From NCBI GenBank assembly GCA_019634675.1, contig JAHCAX010000001.1:434001-498000 (forward strand): 64,000 bases of DNA, given 5' to 3'. Shown piece by piece: positions 42,252-50,361 of this stretch. Source of the DNA: Acherontichlamydia pituitae. Lineage in GTDB: Bacteria > Chlamydiota > Chlamydiia > Chlamydiales > Rhabdochlamydiaceae. Positions within the stretch are counted from its first letter, which is position 1. Every line of letters starts with the position of its first letter. The notes below the pieces were generated by a model. It was not told where the DNA came from and ran no database searches. It was given only the letters and a program-made list of their open reading frames with translations. A program made the translations under genes and the position numbers.

Positions 42252-43067
42252 CTACGAAGAAGGCTTCTGAAGCACATGCTCGATGGGGTAGTTGAGGAAG
42301 TTTTTGCCGTGAAGGCGGAACTTTTCCGGATCGTCGGATACGTAAAACTGATAGTTCGGAGCTGTCTTTGTTTCATTAAGGAGCATATGCTCGATCAGGA
42401 TCTCTTTGGTTTTTGCAGCGCAGGTATCTGCCGGATCGACGAGGAACACATTCGGCCCGAGTTCCTTTTGGATCAGCGCATGGAGCAGAGGATAGTGGGT
42501 GCATCCGAGAAGGACAGCATCGACCTCTTTCAGTTTAAGAGGGCGCAAGTACTCTTGGACGGCAAGATCTGTCAACGGATGGTCGATGTAGCCTTCTTCA
42601 ACGAGTGGAACAAAGAGGGGGCATGAAATCGGACTGATGCTGGCTGCCGGAAGTTTTTTTTGCAGATGCTGCTGATATACGCCGGAGGAGATTGTCGCTC
42701 TTGTCCCCAAGATGGCGATCTGACCATTTTTTGAAACGCGCGCAATCTCTTCCACTCCTTGTTCGATGATCCCGATGATCGGAATATCAAAGATTTCTCG
42801 CAATTGCTCGAGGGCAACGGAACAGGCTGTGTGGCAAGCAATGACAAGCACCTTGATCCCAAGGTCTTGGAGAAAGGAGGCATTTTCTTTCGAGTAACGG
42901 AGAATGGTTTCAGGGCTTTTACTGCCGTAGGGCAGCCTTGCCGTATCTCCAAAGTAGATGATATGCTCGTTAGGCAGCAGCGCGCGAATGGCGCGCATGA
43001 CTGTCAGGCCGCCAAATCCTGAATCGAAAATACCGATGCTCGACTTTGAATAATCATGGGGCTTCAT
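42252..43067 (-). CDS. murI: Glutamate racemase
   Basis: A 271-residue cytoplasmic enzyme interconverting L- and D-glutamate for peptidoglycan stem peptides. Seen are GIFDSGFGGLTVM (Asp15, Ser16), YFGDTARLPYGSKS, the first catalytic cysteine in IACHTACSVA (Cys78), GTRATISSGVY and the second in LLGCTHYPLL (Cys189). The first site normally reads ACNTA; His replaces Asn here. ATG 43067 with AGGA upstream is preferred over TTG 43091; it overlaps the end of the LysM gene by 14 bases, tying it to the pal operon. In the Chlamydiaceae murI is, as far as I recall, missing; its presence here suggests more complete cell-wall synthesis. Confidence 0.93.
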   Translation of the reverse strand: MKPHDYSKSSIGIFDSGFGGLTVMRAIRALLPNEHIIYFGDTARLPYGSKSPETILRYSKENASFLQDLGIKVLVIACHTACSVALEQLREIFDIPIIGIIEQGVEEIARVSKNGQIAILGTRATISSGVYQQHLQKKLPAASISPISCPLFVPLVEEGYIDHPLTDLAVQEYLRPLKLKEVDAVLLGCTHYPLLHALIQKELGPNVFLVDPADTCAAKTKEILIEHMLLNETKTAPNYQFYVSDDPEKFRLHGKNFLNYPIEHVLQKPSS

Positions 43068-43710
43068 CGGGGATCCTGAGTTCTTGTCCAACGACGATCT
43101 TGTCGTTCTTTAAGTTGTTCAGGTTTTTTAGAGATCCAATGCTTGTCTTGTGGTTGCGTGCAATCCTTTCGAGGGAATCGCCTGCTTTCACCTTGTACGT
43201 TCTGTTCGAACTAACGGAAGAAGAGGAGGAAGTCTGTCCAATCGCATTGGAGATCGATGTTAAAGTCCCTTTGAGCTTGACGACTTCATCAAGCCGCTTT
43301 TCATGCGACGACACTTCCTGTTCCAAGCTGCTCAGTTTAGCGAGGGCTTGATTGGCGTGCGTGCTTAAGTTCCTTAAATCGGCATTCGTTTTTTCGAGCC
43401 ATTTTTCAAGGTCCGCAATCCTCCGTTCAAGGCTTGCAACTTGAGAGGAGCCGGCAGCGGAATCTCCGGCTGCCTTAGCGGTCGACGAAAGCGAACTTGC
43501 CTGCTTTTTGAGCCGTTCGTCGAGAAGGTTGAGCTCAACCTGCGTGCTTTTCAAATCATGTTTGACATCCGCAAGCTCTAAGCGCATCTCATCGATGGAC
43601 ATGTCGGAGCGGTAGCTTGTGTTTTGGCGGGAGCTCAGTTGAGATCCGCAGCTGCAAAGGACAAGTCCAAAGATAAAAGGCGAAAAGCTTGCGATGTACT
43701 TCATATGCAT
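43054..43710 (-). CDS. Lipoprotein with coiled coil and LysM domain (Tol-Pal operon)
   Basis: A 218-residue protein. The N-terminus (MKYIASFSPFIFGLVLCSC) is a lipoprotein-like signal with Cys near residue 19. Residues ~40-160 are coiled coil with heptads such as LRNLSTHANQALAKLSSLEQEV. The C-terminal LysM domain (~170-215, TYKVKAGDSLERIARNHK...GQELRIP) binds glycan chains of peptidoglycan. It follows pal with a TAATG stop-start overlap and precedes murI with a 14-base overlap. I recall a LysM protein in the same place in Chlamydia trachomatis (CT601, next to pal). Likely an envelope tether or a cofactor of Tol-Pal during division. Confidence 0.85.
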   Translation of the reverse strand: MHMKYIASFSPFIFGLVLCSCGSQLSSRQNTSYRSDMSIDEMRLELADVKHDLKSTQVELNLLDERLKKQASSLSSTAKAAGDSAAGSSQVASLERRIADLEKWLEKTNADLRNLSTHANQALAKLSSLEQEVSSHEKRLDEVVKLKGTLTSISNAIGQTSSSSSVSSNRTYKVKAGDSLERIARNHKTSIGSLKNLNNLKNDKIVVGQELRIPDEAP

Positions 43711-44381
43711 TACTGTTTGTCGTAGATTTTGAATTCAGCGCGTCGGTTATGCGCCCACGCTTCTGCATTGTGTCCGAGGTCGCAAGGACGTTCTTTACCG
43801 TAAGAGATGGTGTGGATCCGGTTGAGATCGACCCCATTCTTGACAAGGTAGCTGCGGATGTAGTTGGCGCGGCGTGTTCCCAATGCGAGGTTATAAGCTT
43901 CCGGCGCCCGTTCATCGCAGTGCCCTGCTACAAAGATATACATGTTCGGGTGCGATTTCAGGTATTGGGCCATCCGATCGAGCGCAGCAGTATATTCTTT
44001 GCCGCGGAGGATGTGATCGTCTGTGTTGAAATAGACGTTGCTGAAGATCGCCGCCTCTTGTCCGGATGGGGTGCGGAACCCGGTGATCCCTGGGAGGCCG
44101 CTGCCGCTTTCGCCAGGAGAAGATTTTGGCTGAGGGATTGCGCCGTCGGCAAATTGCCCTTTGAGGTCTTCATCTTTTAAGGAGATGAAATCTTCGTCGC
44201 TAGGACCGAAAAAGCCTTCGTCTTGAGCCGTTTCCTCGCTGCCCCAGAGCGATCGGGAACCTTTGTAATTGCCGGCTGTTTGGTTATCGTCCCAAACATT
44301 GCCATTTTTGCTTTTGCAACCTGTTGCAAGCATCGAGCAAGCAGTGCAGATCAGTGATAATACGAAAAAACTCTTTTTCAT
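43710..44381 (-). CDS. pal: Peptidoglycan-associated lipoprotein Pal
   Basis: A 223-residue lipoprotein: signal peptide with lipobox LATGC (Cys22), a linker, then the OmpA-like C-terminal domain that binds diaminopimelate in peptidoglycan. Diagnostic are YFNTDDHILRGKEYTAALDR, the FVAGHCDERAPEAYNLALGTRRA segment and IHTISYGKERPCDLGHNAEAWAHNRRAEF. Length is slightly above the family norm because of the linker (about residues 30-105). It follows tolB by 21 bases and is fused to the next gene by TAATG. Pal partners TolB in outer-membrane constriction. Confidence 0.93.
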   Translation of the reverse strand: MKKSFFVLSLICTACSMLATGCKSKNGNVWDDNQTAGNYKGSRSLWGSEETAQDEGFFGPSDEDFISLKDEDLKGQFADGAIPQPKSSPGESGSGLPGITGFRTPSGQEAAIFSNVYFNTDDHILRGKEYTAALDRMAQYLKSHPNMYIFVAGHCDERAPEAYNLALGTRRANYIRSYLVKNGVDLNRIHTISYGKERPCDLGHNAEAWAHNRRAEFKIYDKQ

Positions 44382-44402
44382 GTTTTCCTCTCTTTAAATT
44401 CG

Positions 44403-45767
44403 TTAGCGGGCGCCCCAAGTCGGATAATGTTTTTTTCCGGAGCCCCGTGAAATTTTCAACACATCGGGCTGGTTTGTATTTACGATATATAATTCGGAAG
44501 ATGCACCATCGGTCGAGTTAAATACAATATGCTTGCTATCAGGCGCCCAATAAGGATTTTCCTTATTACCTGGCCCTGACGTCAATTGAGACTCTTCTCC
44601 AGTTGCGAAGTCGTAAATCCAGATCTGCCGTGTTCCATTTGTTTTAGCACTATAGGCTAATTTTCTTCCATCAGGCGACCAGCATGGGCATGAATTTTCC
44701 CGATTTTGCTTCGAGACCATCACCGCATTGGCCCTATTTTCGCTAGGGACTGCGCTGATCACATAGATCCTCATCCCTCCATCTTTGTCCGATACAAAGG
44801 CAATTTTGGATGCATCGGGGCTGAACGTAGGAGAGGCCTGGGTCGAACGGGGATAGGAGTAGAGCTGGACAGGTTTTCCTACTTCGCCAGTCTGCGGATT
44901 GAGCGGCTGCATGAAAAGGTCGGTGCGCCCGCTGGCATCTGAAATAAAGGCGATCTTGTCCCGGTTTTTGGAGATGCAGGGAAGCAGCTGGTTGCCGCGC
45001 AGATCGACTAATCTTTTTCCTACTCCTTCTTTCAGCGAAGCGATGTAGATCTTCGGCTGTCCCAATTTGTAGGAGACGTACACGAATCGGTCGTTAGCAT
45101 ATTGGGAGCTATGGGGAACAAGGACTGGTGTGACGCAGTAGCTGCCCTCGCGCGTGATTTGGCGCGCATTGGCTCCATCCCAATCGCATTCCCAGATCTC
45201 AGAGAGCCATTCCGATCCGTCTGGCTTGGGATTTTTAACTTGGTAGGAGTAGAGGATCCGCGTATTGGCAATCCCTTCCGAATTAAATAACGCTTTTGTG
45301 ATACCGTCGGCAAGTTTGTGGATCTGCCTACGATCATTGTTCAAGTCTCCTGTCAGTGCGATCTCATTAAAGTGTTTGACCGATCCAGACTGGGTAGCAA
45401 GGACCGATGCGCTCAATGTTTTTCCAGACACGGTCCACTTGACAACGAAGGGGATTCCGAAATTTTTCCACGTTTGAGGATTTAAGGAAGATGTTTGGTT
45501 GGCAGCTTGCAGGACCGTTTCTTTTTCTGCGGAGCGCGAAGAGACTTGCGATGATCCGTTGTAATTGAGGTCGTACTGCAAAACTCCTTCAAGCTGGTTG
45601 AGATAAGAGGGATCGAAAGACGCATTCTGGGATTGCAATTTCCCTACGTAAATTGGACTGAGCTGGCTTTGCGTGGAAAGATGGACGCGGATCTCCCCGC
45701 CATCCTTTTGTTCTTGCGCGCAAGCAATCAAAGGGAGCGCAGCAATCATCGTCACAATCCATTTCAT
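44403..45767 (-). CDS. tolB: Tol-Pal translocation protein TolB
   Basis: A 454-residue periplasmic protein with a signal peptide (MKWIVTMIAALPLIACA). The N-terminal alpha/beta domain (~25-170) is followed by a six-bladed beta-propeller with repeats of the type CWSPDGRKLAYSAKTNGTRQ and SPTFSPDASKIAFVSDKDG. TolB binds Pal and mediates its release. Length is near the family norm of about 430. It is preceded by a long palindrome that separates it from the TolA-like gene. Confidence 0.93.
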   Translation of the reverse strand: MKWIVTMIAALPLIACAQEQKDGGEIRVHLSTQSQLSPIYVGKLQSQNASFDPSYLNQLEGVLQYDLNYNGSSQVSSRSAEKETVLQAANQTSSLNPQTWKNFGIPFVVKWTVSGKTLSASVLATQSGSVKHFNEIALTGDLNNDRRQIHKLADGITKALFNSEGIANTRILYSYQVKNPKPDGSEWLSEIWECDWDGANARQITREGSYCVTPVLVPHSSQYANDRFVYVSYKLGQPKIYIASLKEGVGKRLVDLRGNQLLPCISKNRDKIAFISDASGRTDLFMQPLNPQTGEVGKPVQLYSYPRSTQASPTFSPDASKIAFVSDKDGGMRIYVISAVPSENRANAVMVSKQNRENSCPCWSPDGRKLAYSAKTNGTRQIWIYDFATGEESQLTSGPGNKENPYWAPDSKHIVFNSTDGASSELYIVNTNQPDVLKISRGSGKKHYPTWGAR

Positions 45768-45782
45768 AGGATACCTCCTTAC

Positions 45783-45964
45783 CTCGACTTTCTACTTTTT
45801 TTGGCTCGCCTGCCTCATCTATTTGTCCTCGACCGTTCAGCCTATAGCTGAACTTGCAGATTATTTAAAACGGTAAGGGTTTTTTTTACCCCTTCCCGCT
45901 TTAAATAACTCCCTCGAGAACAAATATCTCGAGGCCTTCGAGCCAAAAAAAGTACAAAATCGAG
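45783..45964. repeat. 182-bp imperfect palindrome between tolA-like and tolB
   Basis: Outer arms CTCGACTTTCTACTTTTTTTGGCTCG and its near-complement at 45934-45964 (CGAGCCAAAAAAAGTACAAAATCGAG, read 5' to 3' of the plus strand), inner arms around a T-run at 45880-45887 (ATTATTTAAAACGGTAAGGG and CCCCTTCCCGCTTTAAATAA). A small perfect hairpin, GTTCAGCCTATAGCTGAAC, lies within the left arm. It fills nearly all of the gap, ending one base before the stop codon of the TolA-like gene. Confidence 0.7.
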
Positions 45965-45965
45965 C

Positions 45966-46811
45966 TTAGATTTCATTACAGAAAGTAAGAACAAATGTAT
46001 GCTCTTTTTTCTTGGCGAAAGAGCCATTGAAGGAAGGAAACTGCAGCTTAGGCAGGCTCCCTTCCAGGTAGCGTTTGTTCTTCTCGCTTTCTGTGTTGAG
46101 AACCACTAATTTAGCAACACTGCCGTCTTGACGCAAGGTCAATTGAATTTTTACCTCTCCAAATTCTGGAAGGTGCAGAGACTGATGCAGATAGCCGATC
46201 ATCAAATTGGGATAATCAGAGTCTGCATCCGTCCAAGATCCGGTTTCCATCGCATCGATCTGCAGTTGAATGGGCGTATAGTCTTGCGATCGGGCCGCCG
46301 GCTGCTTTTTAGAAAGGTTTTGTTTTTTTCCTTCGATTTTAGCGATGCTCTCTTCCAATTCCTTTTTGAGCTGATCAGAAATTTTGGCGCGGTTCTCAGG
46401 CTTAGTTTCTTTTTTCAGAGCCGTTTTAACGTTTTTATTCATCACCTTGTCGACAATAGCAGGGTCTTTTTTCGGTTCAGGCTTTTGCTTGGGCGCTGTT
46501 GGTATTGGAGATTTGGCGGGCTGTACTTTTGGAACAGCGGGTTTAGGTGGCGCAGCAGGCTTTTCGATCTTTGGCTTCGGGGGTGCGGCGGGTTTTGCTG
46601 AAGCCGAAGCGGATGGTTTGGCTGGCGCTTGCTTAGGTTTTTGAGGTTGCGCAATGGCTACAGTTGGTTTGGGGACAATTGTTTTAACGATCAACGGCTT
46701 GTGCTTCTTTTTAGGCGGAAGAAGCGAAGAGCCGAAAAAAATGATGCCCAAAAAAAGGATGTGGATCGACAGCACAGCGATCTTGATTTTTTTGGAGATG
46801 GGATCTGGCAT
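45966..46811 (-). CDS. TolA/TonB-like energy-transducing protein
   Basis: A 281-residue protein with an N-terminal membrane helix (residues ~9-29), a basic and Pro/Lys/Ala-rich spacer (~33-130) resembling TonB and TolA spacers, and a C-terminal domain (~185-281) with GEVKIQLTLRQDGSVAKLVVLN, the TonB-C/TolA-C signature of a three-strand mixed sheet. Its position between tolR and tolB makes it the TolA equivalent. The spacer is shorter than the 200-residue helical spacer of E. coli TolA. Stop codon coincides with the end of a palindrome. Confidence 0.85.
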   Translation of the reverse strand: MPDPISKKIKIAVLSIHILFLGIIFFGSSLLPPKKKHKPLIVKTIVPKPTVAIAQPQKPKQAPAKPSASASAKPAAPPKPKIEKPAAPPKPAVPKVQPAKSPIPTAPKQKPEPKKDPAIVDKVMNKNVKTALKKETKPENRAKISDQLKKELEESIAKIEGKKQNLSKKQPAARSQDYTPIQLQIDAMETGSWTDADSDYPNLMIGYLHQSLHLPEFGEVKIQLTLRQDGSVAKLVVLNTESEKNKRYLEGSLPKLQFPSFNGSFAKKKEHTFVLTFCNEI

Positions 46812-46823
46812 GAAATGATCCTT

Positions 46824-46996
46824 AGAGGGTGTTTACAAAGTGAGGTTCTGTCGATTTTTCGGTTCTTTTGAGCCGATTTATGATCAAAAATTGGGGGGTA
46901 ATATCAACATATCGTATATGACCCCCCAATTTTTCATCAAAAATCGGCCAAAAAAATCCAAAAACTCGACGAACCCTCATTTTATAAACACCCTCT
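46824..46996. repeat. 173-bp long imperfect palindrome, copy 2 of the dispersed family
   Basis: The outer inverted repeat AGAGGGTGTTTA at 46824-46835 pairs perfectly with TAAACACCCTCT at 46985-46996. The shared 14-mer TTCTGTCGATTTTT lies at 46846-46859, and the centre GGTAATATCAACATATCGTATATGACC is flanked by six G and six C. It separates tolR from the TolA-like gene; its last base is the first base of the tolR stop codon as read on the plus strand. See copy 1 at 18681-18851. Confidence 0.85.
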
Positions 46997-47424
46997 TAAC
47001 TAGGCTGTAAAATGACGTCTAATTGTTCAAATCCGGCGATCTCGATGGCATTTTTAACGGTCTGGTAAGTGCCGAAATGGGCCTTTTTGTCATGAAACAA
47101 TTGGGGAACTTGGTTGGGGTGGACTCTTTTGGCTTCTTTCAGAAAGGCCAAAAGCTGCTGCTCCGTGACGAGCTTCCTGTTGAACCAGATAGAATCATCT
47201 TCATGCACATGGATCGTGATCGGCCCGCTCTCTTGAACGACAGACATTTCCTTATTATCGCGTTGGGCGGAAGATGCGAGCTGGACACGGTCGAGCTCAA
47301 GCATCGGGGCGATAATGATGAACATGATCAGAACGACGAAGACGACATCGATCAAAGGCGTCAAATTGATGTGGATGTCATCTGCATGCAGATCCTGTTT
47401 AGAGGACAATCGGCTTTTACGCAT
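46996..47424 (-). CDS. tolR: TolR/ExbD-type proton-channel subunit
   Basis: A 142-residue protein with the ExbD/TolR topology: short cytoplasmic N-terminus, one membrane helix (about residues 18-43) with the conserved LTPLIDVVFVVLIMFIIIAP, containing the essential Asp at about residue 26, and a periplasmic domain (~50-142). It works with TolQ to use the proton gradient. It lies 20 bases after tolQ, and its stop codon lies at the edge of the 173-bp palindrome. ExbD is the alternative name; operon context favours TolR. Confidence 0.9.
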   Translation of the reverse strand: MRKSRLSSKQDLHADDIHINLTPLIDVVFVVLIMFIIIAPMLELDRVQLASSAQRDNKEMSVVQESGPITIHVHEDDSIWFNRKLVTEQQLLAFLKEAKRVHPNQVPQLFHDKKAHFGTYQTVKNAIEIAGFEQLDVILQPS

Positions 47425-47444
47425 TACACTTCTCCTCCATTAAT

Positions 47445-48206
47445 TTATCGCGTATCGACTTTGCGGTACTGCAGCTCGATTGCCGAGAGGAGGCGGTACA
47501 AAAAGTCTTCCATATCAGAGGAGTAATTGCCGAGGGCGCTTTTCAGATAATTATAGGACACAAGCGCAGGGATGGCGATGATCAGTCCTAATACAGTTGT
47601 CGCCAATGCTGTCGATATCCCGCCGAGGACAGCCATGTTAGACCCGACAGAGCCTCCCGAGTGCAGTTCTGAGAAGGTCACGAGGATTCCCCAAACGGTG
47701 CCGAGCAGTCCCAAAAATGGGGCCAGAGTGACAATCGTCGAAAGGATGTACAGGTTTTTTTCGAGCCCTTTTTTTTGAGCCGAAACAGTTGTCAGGACAT
47801 GGGTCTCTAAAATTTCGAGGTCGGTCGGAGAAAGGTAGACCTGCGCCGATTCTTTAGGATTTGTTTGAGAAATGAAGTAGTGGTTTTTGTTCAAGATCTC
47901 GATCGTCTTATTTTTCGTTTCTTGAAAGATCAGTCCGAAAGGATGGGGGATTTGTTTATGATGGGGCTTAGGAAGCTGATTCAAATCCAACTGCAACAGG
48001 AGCTCTTGGTTTTTTTCAAAGGCACTCGCAAAGGCGGAAGAGAGCGCCCGGACATGGCGCGTGACCCAGATCTTGTGGATAAGCACGATCCAGCAAATCG
48101 CCGACAAAGCGATCAAGCCGAGGATGATGATTTTTCCGACAAAGTCAGATTGGGCATAGGCTGTTCCAAAAGCGCCCATTGTTGCTAATGGTAAATAAGG
48201 GATCAT
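47445..48206 (-). CDS. tolQ: TolQ/ExbB-type proton-channel subunit
   Basis: A 253-residue membrane protein of the MotA/TolQ/ExbB family with three membrane helices (about 24-46, 156-178 and 200-222). Family hallmarks include LYILSTIVTLAPFLGLLGTVWGI and GGISTALATTVLGLIIAIPALVSYNYL, where the Thr/Pro residues line the proton path. It heads the Tol-Pal operon, with 105 bases to the next minus-strand gene upstream. TolR follows by 20 bases. Confidence 0.9.
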   Translation of the reverse strand: MIPYLPLATMGAFGTAYAQSDFVGKIIILGLIALSAICWIVLIHKIWVTRHVRALSSAFASAFEKNQELLLQLDLNQLPKPHHKQIPHPFGLIFQETKNKTIEILNKNHYFISQTNPKESAQVYLSPTDLEILETHVLTTVSAQKKGLEKNLYILSTIVTLAPFLGLLGTVWGILVTFSELHSGGSVGSNMAVLGGISTALATTVLGLIIAIPALVSYNYLKSALGNYSSDMEDFLYRLLSAIELQYRKVDTR

Positions 48207-48311
48207 AGTTTTTTCTCAACCAATAGATATTTAGTGAATGGATAAGAGAGCGTCGATAGTGGATCTTCAGGTTCCAGTTCTCATCAGCTTATAGGGGCTG
48301 CGACTTGTTTT

Positions 48312-49679
48312 CTAGACATTTTCAGGGCTGGTCTCCATTTGATGCCCAGAACATAGAATATGAAGGTGCCTCGTCTTGGCCTCTTCTTTGAGGTGGACAT
48401 GATAGGGGGCGTGGTCGATAAACCGGTCGATAGCAAGTCCCGACCAGGCAAGGTCGGATGCCCATTGCACAACACGTTGATCAAATGGCTGCAGAGCATA
48501 TTCATCCAGGATCGCGGCACATTTTTTCACGCAGAGATGGCTAGGTTCGACAAATTTGGTGTCATATTCGATTTCGCACCGAAGCGGTTCTTTTTCGTTC
48601 ATATCATAAAGAGTTCCGATCAGATCGTAGTTAAGCTTTTCCACCGTCTCATGCCGTCCATCGACGCGGAGGATCGCATTCTGCGTTTTTTTGTTGTTCA
48701 CAATTGAAAGGTAGACAGGGCGCTTGTTCAAATGTTTTTTAAAAAACTGGGTGCAAGAGATTCCTGATCCGTGGGAATCAACGATCAGCGTGTCGTCTGT
48801 ATACAGTTCTTTCACATAATCGATGTAGCTTGACGATGGGAAGGTATAAGCGTAGCGGGAAGAATGAAAAACGATCGATTCGTAGTCGGGGAATAATTTC
48901 TGGAAAAGCTGGATCCAAAGGCATCCGTCGCGCGTTGTGAAGAGAATCCGCTTCTTTTTCTTTTTTTTGCTGAATGCATCAAGATACAGGCTCGCTTGGA
49001 GTAAAAGAGGGATGTTGATCTGGCACTGGTCGTTCCAAAGAAGGTATTCCGGAGACTCATGCGGATAGGGATTTTGCAGCCGTAAAGCGCGCATGAGGAA
49101 AGCCAGCGCCTCTTGCCCAAATGAGGCCATCTGCTGTTCATAACAAGAGAGCTGGCTATTAGCGTAATGAACGGCATCGATGTTTTTTGCCTTTGGAGAG
49201 TCCACATCAGAGCGGAGGGAATCTCCCATATGCTTGGCAATGCTGTGCTCCGCTTTGATCTTTTCCCAGATCGTTCCAGCGCTTTTGCCGCGCGGCGTGG
49301 CGTAGATGTGCACCTTTTTGCCGAGCCCGATTTTATTTAAGATCTGTTTGATCTGGTCCGCATTGTAGTAAGTATCTGAGACGATCAAGTCTCCCTCTTC
49401 CACTAAACGCAGATTCTCCATAATTGGATAAATTTGGGTGAGCTCCGTCTGAAATTCAAACTCCATTAAAGCAAGCGCTTCTTTTTTTGAAATCCCAGTC
49501 AGTTTTTGGAAATGCCGATAGATATCGGCAAGCGTTTTATCCGATTGGGCCTCGGCCATCATCCTATAGAAGACAAAGCCGGGAAATGGGAACCGATTTT
49601 GGACTTGATAAAAGATCGAATCGGGATGGCAGTGCAGACGTCCGAGAAGCGTATCGAACAGATCGAAAGAATTCGGCAT
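48312..49679 (-). CDS. HAD-like hydrolase-domain protein of the glycan-locus type
   Basis: A 455-residue protein with a haloacid-dehalogenase-like fold: motif I FDLFDTLLGRLHC at residues 5-17 (Asp6, Asp9), motif II VSDTYYNADQI near 100, and motif IV region MGDSLRSDVDSPKAKNI near 152. The C-terminal half is an unrecognised domain. Similar large HAD-like proteins occur in LPS and capsule loci, next to glycosyltransferases, as here, where the two following genes are divergently transcribed. A phosphatase role in sugar-phosphate chemistry is plausible but not shown. Confidence 0.7.
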   Translation of the reverse strand: MPNSFDLFDTLLGRLHCHPDSIFYQVQNRFPFPGFVFYRMMAEAQSDKTLADIYRHFQKLTGISKKEALALMEFEFQTELTQIYPIMENLRLVEEGDLIVSDTYYNADQIKQILNKIGLGKKVHIYATPRGKSAGTIWEKIKAEHSIAKHMGDSLRSDVDSPKAKNIDAVHYANSQLSCYEQQMASFGQEALAFLMRALRLQNPYPHESPEYLLWNDQCQINIPLLLQASLYLDAFSKKKKKKRILFTTRDGCLWIQLFQKLFPDYESIVFHSSRYAYTFPSSSYIDYVKELYTDDTLIVDSHGSGISCTQFFKKHLNKRPVYLSIVNNKKTQNAILRVDGRHETVEKLNYDLIGTLYDMNEKEPLRCEIEYDTKFVEPSHLCVKKCAAILDEYALQPFDQRVVQWASDLAWSGLAIDRFIDHAPYHVHLKEEAKTRHLHILCSGHQMETSPENV

Positions 49680-49752
49680 TGGAAATTTTCCAATTGTTGC
49701 GTTTCTCGATTGATCGATAGCACAAAAAAAATTTTAATGCTATGCAAAGCCT

Positions 49753-50361
49753 ATGCAAGCAAACACAACTCCCTTAGTCATCAGTTTTTTCACTGTGGAC
49801 ACTCCCTATCAGGAAGAGGTCAAGCGGTTGATCGACTCGTGCCGCCGCTTCAATATCGATCATTATGTGGAAGGGATCAAGTCGCAGGGGTCATGGTTGC
49901 GCAATGTAGCGAAAAAGCCTGAGTTCATCGCAGAAAAGCTCCTGCAATTTAAAAGGCCTCTATTTTGGGTGGATGCGGACGGAGCCTTCAAGAATAAACC
50001 TCAATTTGAGCAGTTTAAGGCATTTGACATCGCAGTCCGGGAAGTGGAGGCATATAAAGACGATCCTTGGATGAAGCTCCATGCAGGGTCGATCTTCCTC
50101 AACTACAATCCGAAAATGGTCCGCTTTGTTGAAGAGTGGGTCCAGCTCTGCAATGACAAGATCAAAGATGATGTCGTCAACCTATTCTTTTTAGACCAAA
50201 CGTCTTTGCTGCAAATGATCGGGCAATTTCAAGGCCTGAAAGTCGGCAAGCTTCCCATCGGCTACTGCAAGGTCTTTGATGCTCCGGCAGAGCAGATCGA
50301 TCCTTCGACTGTTGTGATCGAACAGTACCAAGCATCTCGTCGGTTAAAGGACTTGATATGA
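49753..50361 (+). CDS. Nucleotide-sugar glycosyltransferase-like protein
   Basis: A 202-residue soluble protein with an A-type glycosyltransferase-like core. The acidic metal-binding motif is FWVDADGAFKNK (DxD at about residues 74-76), and DQTSLLQMI near residue 156 resembles the acceptor-loop motif of GT8/GT77-like enzymes. Donor and acceptor sugars are unknown. It overlaps the start of the next gene by four bases (ATGA), so they are translationally coupled. ATG 49753 is the first in frame; no strong ribosome site is seen. Confidence 0.75.
   Translation: MQANTTPLVISFFTVDTPYQEEVKRLIDSCRRFNIDHYVEGIKSQGSWLRNVAKKPEFIAEKLLQFKRPLFWVDADGAFKNKPQFEQFKAFDIAVREVEAYKDDPWMKLHAGSIFLNYNPKMVRFVEEWVQLCNDKIKDDVVNLFFLDQTSLLQMIGQFQGLKVGKLPIGYCKVFDAPAEQIDPSTVVIEQYQASRRLKDLI

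Noticed and set aside
45842..46027. Small minus-strand frame across the 182-bp palindrome
   Set aside because: Covers the inverted repeat and part of the TolA-like gene in another frame; no start signal.
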